A DNA stretch of 64,000 bases from Alphaproteobacteria bacterium (GTDB taxonomy: Bacteria > Pseudomonadota > Alphaproteobacteria > MPNO01 > UBA2964). A program made the position numbers and the translations under genes. The stretch is taken from NCBI GenBank assembly GCA_012103315.1, contig WLWZ01000002.1, positions 1-64,000 on the forward strand. Direction: 5' to 3'. This document shows, piece after piece, positions 42,667 to 51,456 of this stretch (position 1 is the first letter of the stretch; each line of letters starts with the position of its first letter). Below the pieces are notes generated by a model, which was given only the letters and a program-made list of their open reading frames with translations, ran no database searches and was not told the DNA's origin.

Positions 42667-43944
42667 ATGAACCCGTTAATCGAACGCGCTGCTAAGGTAT
42701 TTCCCGGCGGGACGTCCAATGGCGAGTTTGGATTGCCACCTGAGCAGATCGTGGTCATGGAACGGGGCGAGGGATGCCGCCTTTGGGACAGCGATGGCCG
42801 CGAATTCCTGGATTTTTCCATGGGATGGGGATCGTGCCTCGTGGGTCATGCTAATCCCGACGTGGTCGAGGCCGTGGGCAAACAGGTGCCGCAGGGTTCC
42901 AACTTCTCGTACCTCAACCCACACGCGCTTGCAGTTGCCGAAGAAATCGCGCGCGTCGCGCCCGCCGCTGAGCGCCTGCGGTTCTGTGCATCGGGAACCG
43001 AGGCCAACATATACTGCCAAAGGCTGGCCAAGGGCTACACAGGCAAATCGAAGCTCCTGAAATTCGAAGGCGCTTACCATGGCGCGAACGAGCCGGGGGT
43101 GACCAGTTTGTTCCCGACCCAGCTCCTCGATTTCCCTGAACCGGAACTGACCAGCGCTGGCACCCCCATGGCGAAGTTCGACCTGCTGGTTGCGCCATAC
43201 AACGATTTGGAGATCGCACGGAAGATCGTCTCGGAACACGCCCATGAGCTGGCAGCCATCATCATGGAACCCCTGCAGCGATGCACGCCACCGAAAGAGG
43301 GTTACCTGGAAGGGATTCGGTCGCTGTGTGACGAATTTGGCCTGCTTTTGGTTTTTGACGAAGTGGTGACCGGTTTTCGCCTCGCCTATGGCGGCGCACA
43401 GGAATATTACGGCGTCATTCCCGACCTGGTCGCCTACGGTAAAGGGCTGGGCGGTGGATATCCCATCGGGGCGGTGGCCGGTCGCGCCGACATCATGAAC
43501 TGGTTCGACGAAGAGCGTATCGGGTCAGATAACTATGTCTGGATGGCGTCTACGTTGGGCGGCAATCCCATTTCCATGGCGGCCGCCAATGCTACCCTGA
43601 CAGTCCTTCGCACGCCCGGCACGTACGAAAGATTGCATGCGCTGGGCAAGTACTTCCGAAACTCACTTGCTCGGGTCCTGCGAGACCGACAGATTACGGG
43701 GCAGGTCATCGGCGATGGTCCCTTGGCCCAGATCGTTTTCTCACCGGACCCCGTCAACGATTATCGCTCGACGGCCAAGGGCGATAAGGAACGGGGCCGC
43801 CGGATGATGCTGGGATTATTCGAGCGCTGCGTGTTCCTGAACCCCATGGGGACAAAGCTTTATTTGTCCATCGCCCATGACGAAAACGTCTGCGATCAGT
43901 TTTGCGAACGGCTGGACGATATATTCTCGAAATCAGAAGACTGA
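42667..43944 (+). CDS. Class III aminotransferase, glutamate-1-semialdehyde aminotransferase-like
   Basis: The protein has 425 residues from ATG 42667, with AGGAG about 10 nt upstream. GTG 42646 would overlap the sulfatase stop. PLP residues: Asp231 (LLVFDEVVTGFR) and Schiff-base Lys259 (AYGKGLGGG). The N-terminus (FPGGTSNGEFG) resembles HemL-type aminomutases and related omega-transaminases, but the surrounding catabolic genes argue against a heme role. Probably removes or moves an amino group on the unknown substrate of this operon (inference). Confidence 0.8.
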   Translation: MNPLIERAAKVFPGGTSNGEFGLPPEQIVVMERGEGCRLWDSDGREFLDFSMGWGSCLVGHANPDVVEAVGKQVPQGSNFSYLNPHALAVAEEIARVAPAAERLRFCASGTEANIYCQRLAKGYTGKSKLLKFEGAYHGANEPGVTSLFPTQLLDFPEPELTSAGTPMAKFDLLVAPYNDLEIARKIVSEHAHELAAIIMEPLQRCTPPKEGYLEGIRSLCDEFGLLLVFDEVVTGFRLAYGGAQEYYGVIPDLVAYGKGLGGGYPIGAVAGRADIMNWFDEERIGSDNYVWMASTLGGNPISMAAANATLTVLRTPGTYERLHALGKYFRNSLARVLRDRQITGQVIGDGPLAQIVFSPDPVNDYRSTAKGDKERGRRMMLGLFERCVFLNPMGTKLYLSIAHDENVCDQFCERLDDIFSKSED

Positions 43945-44092
43945 ACTTAGAAATGATAACGCTCTCACTTAAATTTCTTCCATAAGACACAAGAGCTTGA
44001 ACCTCAAACTATTGTACATAATTGAAGGGCGGTCCGAGCACAGGAGATAAACAAACTCTGTTTTGTGCTCTCTTTTCCCCGCTAGCTAGAAC

Positions 44093-45343
44093 ATGTCTGC
44101 TGCGCGACTTATCGGTGTTGTCTTTATGGCGCAACTGTTGGCCCAGATCGGGGCGTTTACGGTGCCAGCGCTGCTGCCCATTTTTATAGATAGCTGGGAG
44201 CTGAGCCATACAAAAGCTGGCTGGCTAATTGGGGCCTGGGCCGGCGCCTATGTGTTGGCCGTCCCCATATTGGTGAGCTTAACTGATCGCGTAGATGCGA
44301 AAAAAATTTATTTGGTTTCGATTGCGCTGACGACCATGACCCACATTGGTTATGCGTTATTTGCAGATGGATTTTGGTCGGCATTTTTCTTGCGGGCGGT
44401 GGCAGGGATGTGTTGGGCGGGGACCTATATGCCGGGGCTCAAGGTGCTGTCCGACCGTTTGGAAGGAACGGCACAGACAAGGGGCGTGTCGTGGCATGCG
44501 GCTGGTGTAGGCCTTAGCGCCGCATTTTCATTCCTGATCTCCGGCCTAGTTTCTGACTGGCTTGGCTGGCACTGGGCTTTTGGCGTTGCCGGAATATGTA
44601 CGACAATCGCCTTCTTGATTATGTGGTTGGGTGTACCTGATCACGCACCTACGGTTATTCGGACCAAACACAAACGTCCAGCATTACTCGATTTTCGTCC
44701 AGTCCTGAGGAACCGTTCAGCGTTAGCCTATTCGCTGGCCTACTGCGCCCATGGGTGGGAAATGTTTGCGTTTGGATCCTGGGCGGTAACATTCCTGACA
44801 TTTACCGCAATTTCGTTCGGCGGGACATCGGACTTATTAGGGCCCACATCGGTGGCCTTTGTGATGGGATTGTTGGCGACCTGGTCAAGCGTTGCCGGCA
44901 ATGAATTATGCATCCGCTTCGGTCGTCAGCAGGTCGTCCTGTGGATTATGATCTCGACCATGATGGTAGCAGTGACTATTGGGTTGTTTTCCGCCATCGG
45001 ATATGGAGCGGCGGTAGTTTTGAGCATAATCTATAGCTCATTGATCTACGGCGATTCATCGGCGTTAACAGCGGGGGCATCCGGGAACGCCGAGCCGGGG
45101 CAACGGGGGGCAACCCTGGCAGTACACTCGACCTTCGGTCATTTAGGCGGATTCGTGGGGCCATTGGTAATAGGTATCATCCTTGATTTGGCTGGTAGCG
45201 AAAGCGTCCTTGGCTGGACGCTCGCGTTTGGTCATCTGGCAATTGTTATGATTGTTGGCATTGTCGCAATCGCCTATCTTAAACCTAAAGATCTGCCCGG
45301 CGATCATCCGGTGCATGGCAAAGTAAAGAGGCCTTGCCGATAA
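44093..45343 (+). CDS. MFS transporter
   Basis: The protein has 416 residues, about twelve transmembrane helices and the typical loop 2-3 motif region (SLTDRVDAKKIY). Only two bases separate its stop from the CCA end of the tRNA-Arg on the other strand. It is separated from the aminotransferase by 148 bp without an obvious terminator. Substrate unknown. Possible uptake or efflux carrier for the preceding operon. Confidence 0.82.
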   Translation: MSAARLIGVVFMAQLLAQIGAFTVPALLPIFIDSWELSHTKAGWLIGAWAGAYVLAVPILVSLTDRVDAKKIYLVSIALTTMTHIGYALFADGFWSAFFLRAVAGMCWAGTYMPGLKVLSDRLEGTAQTRGVSWHAAGVGLSAAFSFLISGLVSDWLGWHWAFGVAGICTTIAFLIMWLGVPDHAPTVIRTKHKRPALLDFRPVLRNRSALAYSLAYCAHGWEMFAFGSWAVTFLTFTAISFGGTSDLLGPTSVAFVMGLLATWSSVAGNELCIRFGRQQVVLWIMISTMMVAVTIGLFSAIGYGAAVVLSIIYSSLIYGDSSALTAGASGNAEPGQRGATLAVHSTFGHLGGFVGPLVIGIILDLAGSESVLGWTLAFGHLAIVMIVGIVAIAYLKPKDLPGDHPVHGKVKRPCR

Positions 45344-45345
45344 GA

Positions 45346-45422
45346 TGGTGCACCCGACAGGATTCGAACCTGTGACCCCAGGATTAGGAATCCTGTGCTC
45401 TATCCTACTGAGCTGCGGGTGC
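45346..45422 (-). tRNA. tRNA-Arg (anticodon CCT)
   Basis: Cloverleaf on the minus strand: acceptor GCACCCG/CGGGTGC, T-arm with GGTTCGAATCC, anticodon stem CAGGA/TCCTG enclosing loop TTCCTAA with anticodon CCT, discriminator A and encoded CCA. 77 nt including CCA. Reads AGG codons as arginine. Confidence 0.95.
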
Positions 45423-45472
45423 ACAATTGCCATATAACACACCCCACAAAGAGGCGCGATAGGGTAGGACCC

Positions 45473-46930
45473 CTAAACCTCGGGTGCCGGGGTGTAGGCC
45501 TGAGTGCCCATCTTGTCATTCAGAATCTTCTCGCGCCCACCGTGAAACTCGACAATCGCGTTCTGGTCATCCTTGGCTTGCCGGTCGGCCACCTCAGGAT
45601 CAACGATCTGGCGCAGTAAGACCTCGTACTCCTTACAGATATCAGCATAGGCAGGATCAGCACCGACATCGTTTTCTTCCTCGGGGTCAGCCTCCAGGTC
45701 GAACAACTCCGCTGGATAATCGACATAGTAATTAAACTTGTACTTGCCCTTACGGAGCATGAAGCCACCAGTTGGTGACGCGCTGGCATGATACTGACTA
45801 AACGCGATGCGCTCTGGATCAGACCCCTGAGCGGCAATCTCAAACAAGGAGCGTCCCGGCAGATCAGCCTCGGCATCAATCGGTGCGATACCGGTGGCAT
45901 GGGTGATCGTTGGATAGAGATCAACCAGCGATACAGGCGTATCACAGACCTCTCCCACTGGCACATCGGGCCCGCTAACCATCATCGGAATGCCGGTGCT
46001 TTCCTCGTACATTACCGACTTACCCCATAACCCACGGGCGCCCGCGTTCTCGCCATGGTCACTGGTATAGACAATACGGGTATTGTCGGTGAGCCCTGCG
46101 GCCTCAAGTGCGTCGAGCACGCGGCCGATCTGATGATCGATAAACGAGCACAGCCCAAGATAAGCCGCCATCGCGGCGCGTGACTTCTCTGGAGTTAGCC
46201 CGTTTGCGTGAGGCTGGCGCAACGCCACAACATCAACCCAGGGGTGCCGCTGATAGCCGCCTTCCGGATCGAGCTTGGGATCCGGCATATCCGCCGGGTC
46301 ATACATGCTAAAGAAAGGCTCCGGCACCGTCAGCGGGTAATGCGGTGACAGAAAACTGACATAGAGACACCACGGTTTTTCACCCTCCGTTGCGACATCG
46401 CCCGCCAGCCAGTCGCAAGCCAGGTCAGCAACCTTGAGATCATATTTGGTATAGTTCGATTCACCCTCGCAGGCTTTGGCAGCGAATCCTGGCTTCTCCT
46501 TGGAAGCAGGATCAAACGGCGGCATCGGGTCACGCAGCGCGGCAGAAATCGAGCCGACACCATCTTTGATATACATCGGCACCTGGCGCACATCGAGCCC
46601 AAGCGGATCTTCATCGCGGCGGTAATGTAGCTTGCCAATAGACTCAACCGTAACACCAGCATCCTGCAGACGATGTCCCCACCCCTTCACCCGCCCATCA
46701 TATGCCGTGGCATTGTCCCAATATCGAATGTCGTGATTATAGCGCCCGGTTGCAATCGAGGCGCGCGCCGGCACGCAGATCGGACAGTTGGTATAAGCGT
46801 TGGTAAAACGGGTACCGCGCGCAGCGAGTGCGTCAAGGTTCGGTGTTTTAACCAGCGGGTGGCCGCTGCAACTCATCATCGCCCGGTTATGTTCATCGGC
46901 CATTATGAAGAGCAGGTTAGTCGGTTTCAT
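45473..46930 (-). CDS. Sulfatase (choline-sulfatase-like)
   Basis: The protein has 485 residues. Formylglycine motif CVPAR at Cys52-Arg56 (CPICVPARASIATGR), metal Asp12 (MADEHNR), GKLHYR, FLSPHYPLTVP and TSDHGENAG are all present. Family knowledge: FGly sulfatase of the cytoplasmic type, and the SPHYPL and C-terminal pattern resemble choline-sulfatase relatives, but the full BetC signature is not clear. Substrate uncertain. It is only ~50 bp from the tRNA and beside the second end of the phosphonate region. Confidence 0.82.
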   Translation of the reverse strand: MKPTNLLFIMADEHNRAMMSCSGHPLVKTPNLDALAARGTRFTNAYTNCPICVPARASIATGRYNHDIRYWDNATAYDGRVKGWGHRLQDAGVTVESIGKLHYRRDEDPLGLDVRQVPMYIKDGVGSISAALRDPMPPFDPASKEKPGFAAKACEGESNYTKYDLKVADLACDWLAGDVATEGEKPWCLYVSFLSPHYPLTVPEPFFSMYDPADMPDPKLDPEGGYQRHPWVDVVALRQPHANGLTPEKSRAAMAAYLGLCSFIDHQIGRVLDALEAAGLTDNTRIVYTSDHGENAGARGLWGKSVMYEESTGIPMMVSGPDVPVGEVCDTPVSLVDLYPTITHATGIAPIDAEADLPGRSLFEIAAQGSDPERIAFSQYHASASPTGGFMLRKGKYKFNYYVDYPAELFDLEADPEEENDVGADPAYADICKEYEVLLRQIVDPEVADRQAKDDQNAIVEFHGGREKILNDKMGTQAYTPAPEV

Positions 46931-47014
46931 CGTAGTCTTCCGTTTGTTAAAGGCGTGATTCGTACCGGCTCAACAATACGGAACTCGTGTCAAAAATAAA
47001 CCCGTCCCTAATCC

Positions 47015-47596
47015 CTATTTACAGAAAAGGCGTGCGATATCCTCGCGACCTTTACGTTTGGCTATCAAACAGGCGCGCTTCTCTTGAACTGTCTTGCGGG
47101 TCACCTGCTTGCGCATTTTCTGCAGCTTCGCCTGGCAATGATGCGCCGCGCGTGTCAGCCGATTTAGCGCGGTGCTATACATTCGCGCCGATTGAGACGG
47201 CAGCTGGGCATGGTGTTTGCCTGGGCGATAGCGTCTCTTCTTACCGTCACAGGCGATAAGATCAAACTTGTCGCGTGGACGGCACCGACCAGCGGCGGGA
47301 TCCCAGCGGCTATAAGGCATATAGCGGTTCTTGCGCGGTAAACACATACGGGTCTTGGGATCGAGTTGATCTCCACCAACGCAAGGTTTGGTCTGCATCT
47401 TACGGAGCCGGGCAAAGATCAGCGAACAATGTTTGGTTTGTTGTCCAATAATTCGAGCACGGGTGGCATTGCGCTTTTGTTGCAAGGTCTGAGGTTTCTG
47501 CGCGTTGGTCACGCCGGACTGACTACCCGGGGCCGCAAAAGAAATCCCCGGGAGGAAAATTAGCCCACAAATGATTGTAAGATAGAGCTGCCGCAT
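47015..47596 (-). CDS. Small secreted basic, cysteine-containing protein of unknown function
   Basis: From ATG 47596 the product has 193 residues. A clear signal peptide (MRQLYLTIICGLIFLPGISFA) begins the chain, then a strongly basic mature part with about eight Cys residues, some in the order CVGG..CLPRKNRY..GRCRPRDKFDLIAC. I recognise no family. Periplasmic or extracellular location is likely. The frame is open further upstream (to 47644), but that would bury the signal peptide. Confidence 0.65.
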   Translation of the reverse strand: MRQLYLTIICGLIFLPGISFAAPGSQSGVTNAQKPQTLQQKRNATRARIIGQQTKHCSLIFARLRKMQTKPCVGGDQLDPKTRMCLPRKNRYMPYSRWDPAAGRCRPRDKFDLIACDGKKRRYRPGKHHAQLPSQSARMYSTALNRLTRAAHHCQAKLQKMRKQVTRKTVQEKRACLIAKRKGREDIARLFCK

Positions 47597-47693
47597 TGGA
47601 TAAAACCGGGTCGTTTCGCCTTCAGTCAGACGAAACCGTCGCATGAAAAGATGACGACAGGCTTAACGAACCACGGAACAGCTTCGGAAAGTA

Positions 47694-48448
47694 TTAGTCG
47701 AGCGGAACAGAAAGCCCAAGGCTGAGCACTTCAGTACCAGGGTTACGATCTCCAATACCGGCATTCGACAAATGATACAGCGTTAGACCTAAGCGCATCT
47801 GGTTATCAAACCGCCATGCCAGTTCAACGCCGGACCGAAACTCGATGGTATGACCGAGATCCTTACCCTTACTATCATCATAGGCGCCGACAGCAAAAGA
47901 AGGGGTCACGAGATCCTTTTGCCAAAGAAAAAATCAACAGCTGCCCCTACATATCCATATAGAGCACCGTCCCCCGTTCCCATCGCGCCAATGAGAGGAT
48001 GGAGATGCCAGAACATTTTTCTACCGCGCCATTCCGCCCGGATCTCCACAGCGCTCTCATTGTCATTAATGTCAAAATAACCGCCACCCATCGTCAGGAA
48101 GCTGGGATCATTAGACCGAGGTTTGACCTGGCTCAACTGAACCGATGGATTTGTCTTGGGTGCCCTGTTCGACGCTGAGACTTGTATTGGATTAAGAGCG
48201 TATGGAGAGCGCATATTGAGAGGGATCGCCGAACCACCCGGTATCGAATAGGTGGCCTTGCCAAATCGTTGTAGGGTTATAACTGCCGGTGGCTGCGGCG
48301 CTGACAGGGTGCTGGCAAACGGATGGGGTTCATTCAAAAGCCGCGACATATCATATGAGGACGTGCCGGAACGGACCGTTGATGACAAAGACATAATGGC
48401 TACTGGAATAGCCAATGCCAGAAGAATGTATTCTTTACATTTCAACAC
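47694..48448 (-). pseudogene. Lipid A deacylase (PagL-like) paralog, frameshifted
   Basis: Two frames meet near 47917-47920: codons up to VDFFFGK in one frame, then TPSFAVGAYDD to LSVPLD in another. The undisrupted paralog next door reads straight through the same region (LDWFLGKSWVITPSFAAGAY). One base missing from the A-run (TTTT at 47917-47920 on the plus strand) accounts for the break. The C-terminus still carries the catalytic-like YHLSNAG...NPGTE. The start is TTG or GTG near 48448 (LKCKEYILLALA..., a signal peptide). Probably inactive unless the deletion is a sequencing error. Confidence 0.75.
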
Positions 48449-48596
48449 AAATCACCACACAACAACTGTAGACAATATTAAGATATTACGGATTAGTTCC
48501 GACAGCGCAACTCGCGTACGCTATCGACAGCAATATACACCTAATCTTCACGCCCTAAATGCGAGAAACGGCGTCCGGCGGATCCGACAACCACAA

Positions 48597-49466
48597 TCAG
48601 TCAAACGGTATCGAATATCCCAAGGAAAGCACTTCAGTCCCCGGGTTGCTGTCTCCAATGCTGGCATTGGACAGATGGTAAATACTGATCCCAAGACGGT
48701 GATTGTTCTGGAATCGATAAGCAACTTCCAGTGACGACCGGAACTCAATTGTGTGACCAAGGTCCTTGCCATCACCATCACGATAAGCACCGGCAGCAAA
48801 AGAGGGGGTAATCACCCAACTTTTCCCGAGGAACCAGTCGAGGGCAATACCGCCATAGCCATAAACTGCTGAGTCGGTCGTTCCCATAATTCCAACAAAA
48901 GGATGAATTTTCCAAAACAGCTTCTTAAACCGCCATTCGGCCCGGAATTCGACCGCATCCTGATTATCATTGATATCGTAATAACCCACCCCAAACGTCA
49001 GAAGACTTGGATCGTCGGATCGCAAGCTGACCTGACTCAGCTGAACGGGCGGCTTCTTTGCAGGCGCTCTGATGATCGATGACGGATTGACGGAGTTCGA
49101 TGCCGGGATTGATGTTGGCATCGGAAATGCCAGCGGAGGCGGAAAAGGCCCGGGGACCGTCGCGCCAGTATTTTGACCCGCGGGCTGGGGTGAGCGGGCC
49201 CTGTTCGTTGCGCCAGCCCCATAAGGTTGCCCCTGTCCAACAACACCTGCCGCTGAACCCGGTATGGTATATGTTGCCGCCCCAGTTGGTTGCAACGTCA
49301 CAATCGGCGGCGGTACGTGCGCGGGTACAGTAGCGGCAAACGGATGTGGTTCAGCCAAAAGCCGCGACATATCATAAGCCGTCGTTCCGGAATGGGCTGA
49401 TGGGACTGAAAACAGCATCGCTAAGGGTGCTGCCAGTGCCAAAATAAAATGCCGGTTATGTTTCAC
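48597..49466 (-). CDS. PagL-like lipid A 3-O-deacylase / acyloxyacyl hydrolase family protein
   Basis: The start is set at GTG 49466 by alignment with the frameshifted paralog. A frame opening at 49532 is longer but its N-terminus does not look coding. 289 residues: signal peptide, a proline-rich segment (~residues 40-130), then an 8-strand-like beta-barrel portion ending in IYHLSNASIG and NPGTEVLSLGYSIPF. Family knowledge: PagL barrels in the outer membrane use His, Ser and Glu to remove the 3-O acyl chain of lipid A. Residues matching the H-x-S-N and Glu positions are visible. The Pro-rich insert is unusual. Confidence 0.75.
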   Translation of the reverse strand: MKHNRHFILALAAPLAMLFSVPSAHSGTTAYDMSRLLAEPHPFAATVPAHVPPPIVTLQPTGAATYTIPGSAAGVVGQGQPYGAGATNRARSPQPAGQNTGATVPGPFPPPLAFPMPTSIPASNSVNPSSIIRAPAKKPPVQLSQVSLRSDDPSLLTFGVGYYDINDNQDAVEFRAEWRFKKLFWKIHPFVGIMGTTDSAVYGYGGIALDWFLGKSWVITPSFAAGAYRDGDGKDLGHTIEFRSSLEVAYRFQNNHRLGISIYHLSNASIGDSNPGTEVLSLGYSIPFD

Positions 49467-49554
49467 GTCGGACCACCAAGTGACAAAGAATGAATATTTT
49501 TGTGATCTTAAGGGATAGCCCCGACAGCGCAACCGGCAAGCAAACGCCCGTCGT

Positions 49555-50505
49555 TTAACGACGATGCTTCAACCGTTCCGATGCCCGGATCAATGCGGCC
49601 CGAATACCAGGCTCCATCGCCGAATGACCGGCATCCGGCACAACGACATATTCAGCTTCAGGCCATGCCTCATGCAACGCATTAGCCGTCGTAATAGGAC
49701 AAACCATGTCATACCGGCCCTGGACAATGACACCGGGGATGTCGCGAATAATGTCGATTCCTTTGAGAAGCGCATCCTCTTCCATAAAGAGATCATTGAC
49801 GAAGTAATGCGTTTCAATCCGTGCCAACGCGTAGGCCAGAGCATCACTGCTAAACGCGGCGACGGTCTCGGGGCTCGGCAGCAAGGTTGAACAAGAACCC
49901 TCAAAAGCACTCCAGGCTCGCGCTGCTGGTAGGTGAACGCGAGGGTCAGCATTCATCAGACGCTGATGATAAGCAGCCAGAATATCTTTACGTTCGTCAC
50001 TCGATAGTTGTTCAACGAGCCGCTTCCAGTTTTCGGGAAACACCGTTTTCATGCCATAGAGAAACCAATCGAGCTCCTGTTGTCGGCCGAGAAATATACC
50101 CCGCAAAACAAACCCAATACAGCGATCAGGATGGGCCTGGCCGTAAGCCAATGCCAGCGTGCTCCCCCACGACCCACCAAAGACCATCCACCGGTCGATA
50201 CCGAGGTGAACCCGCAACGTTTCGATATCGCCCACCAGGTCCTGGGTTGTGTTGTTGGTGAGCTCACCCTGTGGCTCCGACCGACCTGCACCACGTTGAT
50301 CAAATATTATGACACGGTATACCGATGGATCGAAAAACCGACGATGGACAGGTGTCGCGCCAGCGCCTGGCCCGCCATGCAAAAACACCACCGGCACGCC
50401 GTGCGGATTTCCAGACTGTTCCCAATACATAATATGGGTGCCGTCCAGCGCCAAGCGGCCAGTTTCATAGGGGTTTATGGGTGGAAAAAGCTGTTCGCGG
50501 GTCAT
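49555..50505 (-). CDS. pip: Proline iminopeptidase
   Basis: The protein has 316 residues from ATG 50505 (TTG 50511 is the frame opening). Alpha/beta hydrolase of family S33: HGGPGAG oxyanion loop near residue 43, nucleophile in GGSWGS (Ser about residue 110), Asp/His in GRYDMVCP and AGHS. Typical length for Pip. Cytosolic enzyme releasing N-terminal proline from peptides. Confidence 0.93.
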   Translation of the reverse strand: MTREQLFPPINPYETGRLALDGTHIMYWEQSGNPHGVPVVFLHGGPGAGATPVHRRFFDPSVYRVIIFDQRGAGRSEPQGELTNNTTQDLVGDIETLRVHLGIDRWMVFGGSWGSTLALAYGQAHPDRCIGFVLRGIFLGRQQELDWFLYGMKTVFPENWKRLVEQLSSDERKDILAAYHQRLMNADPRVHLPAARAWSAFEGSCSTLLPSPETVAAFSSDALAYALARIETHYFVNDLFMEEDALLKGIDIIRDIPGVIVQGRYDMVCPITTANALHEAWPEAEYVVVPDAGHSAMEPGIRAALIRASERLKHRR

Positions 50506-50652
50506 TAACAAAGACTCTGGCCTCTACTTTACCAAGCACAGCCACCGGCTATCTGGTCACTGGGTAATTGATAGGATTGGCGCTATTCTATAGCCGACGA
50601 ATTAGCCCTTGGAAAGTCAGCCAGCGTACAGACTCAGGAAAAAAACCAATCA

Positions 50653-51456
50653 ATGCGTCATGCAGTTAACATAATCGTGCCATCGCTGATTCTTATTCTA
50701 ATGGTCAGCACGGCCAATCCAACTGTTGCCCGCAAACCCCCGGCGCAATGGCCAGAACCCGTCTCAAAGGGAACCGTCAAATCGGTCACCGATGGTGATA
50801 CCTTGGTTCTGCAAAACGGCACCGAAGTCCGCCTTGTGGGTATTCAGGCGCCTAAGCTGCCATTGGGTCGTAAGAATTTTTCAACTTGGCCGCTTGCACC
50901 AGAAGCCAAAACAGCCCTCGGCGAGCTATCCTTAGGGAAAGAGCTCACACTGAAATATGGCGGTCGCAAAATTGATCGCCATGGACGATTACTCGCGCAT
51001 CTGTATCTTGATGACGGAAAATGGATTCAAGGCGCTTTGCTACAAGCCGGAATGGCGCGGGTCTACAGCTTCCCAGATAACCGGTCGCGGATCGCTGAAA
51101 TGCTAAAACAGGAAACCGCCGCTCGCTCTGCAAAGCGTGGTATTTGGGGGCACCCCTATTACCGCATAATTAATCACCGCCAAACTGGGCGCCACCTCCG
51201 GACGTTCCAGCTGATCGAAGGCACCGTCGTCAAAGCCGTCATCGTCAGGGGGCGCGCCTATCTTAATTTTGACAAAAACTGGCGCAAAGATTTCACAATC
51301 ACGATGTCTCCAAGAACAATGCGACGATTCTGGCGTAAAGGACCGGCCATCGACAGTTACCAAGGTAAAACGATCCGCGTTCGGGGCTGGCTAAAAAAGT
51401 TTAACGGCCCCATGATTGAAGCATCCCATCCAGAGCAAATAGAGATTTTAGAGTGA
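50653..51456 (+). CDS. Secreted thermonuclease-like (SNase-fold) protein
   Basis: The protein has 267 residues, with a signal peptide ~residues 1-25 and an SNase domain ~35-165. The motifs VTDGDTLVL, EVRLVGIQAPK, DRHGRLLAHLY and SAKRGIWG match catalytic Arg/Asp/Glu regions of staphylococcal-nuclease-like domains, though the second catalytic Arg region is variant. The C-terminal ~90 residues form an additional OB-like region (FDKNWRKDFTI). It probably acts outside the cytoplasm on nucleic acids. The next gene starts in its stop codon (GTGA). Confidence 0.82.
   Translation: MRHAVNIIVPSLILILMVSTANPTVARKPPAQWPEPVSKGTVKSVTDGDTLVLQNGTEVRLVGIQAPKLPLGRKNFSTWPLAPEAKTALGELSLGKELTLKYGGRKIDRHGRLLAHLYLDDGKWIQGALLQAGMARVYSFPDNRSRIAEMLKQETAARSAKRGIWGHPYYRIINHRQTGRHLRTFQLIEGTVVKAVIVRGRAYLNFDKNWRKDFTITMSPRTMRRFWRKGPAIDSYQGKTIRVRGWLKKFNGPMIEASHPEQIEILE

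Noticed and set aside
42667-43944. HemL (tetrapyrrole pathway) assignment
   Set aside because: Sequence is HemL-like, but the operon with DUF3604-like and sulfatase-fold genes and the phosphonate setting make a catabolic aminotransferase likelier.
14116-45343. C-P lyase genes or phosphonatase phnX
   Set aside because: Looked for but not seen. Degradation goes by PhnY/PhnA.
47906-47930. Programmed -1 frameshift in the PagL-like paralog
   Set aside because: GGCAAAAGG is not a standard slippery heptamer, and no downstream pseudoknot-like element is evident. A simple deletion explains it.
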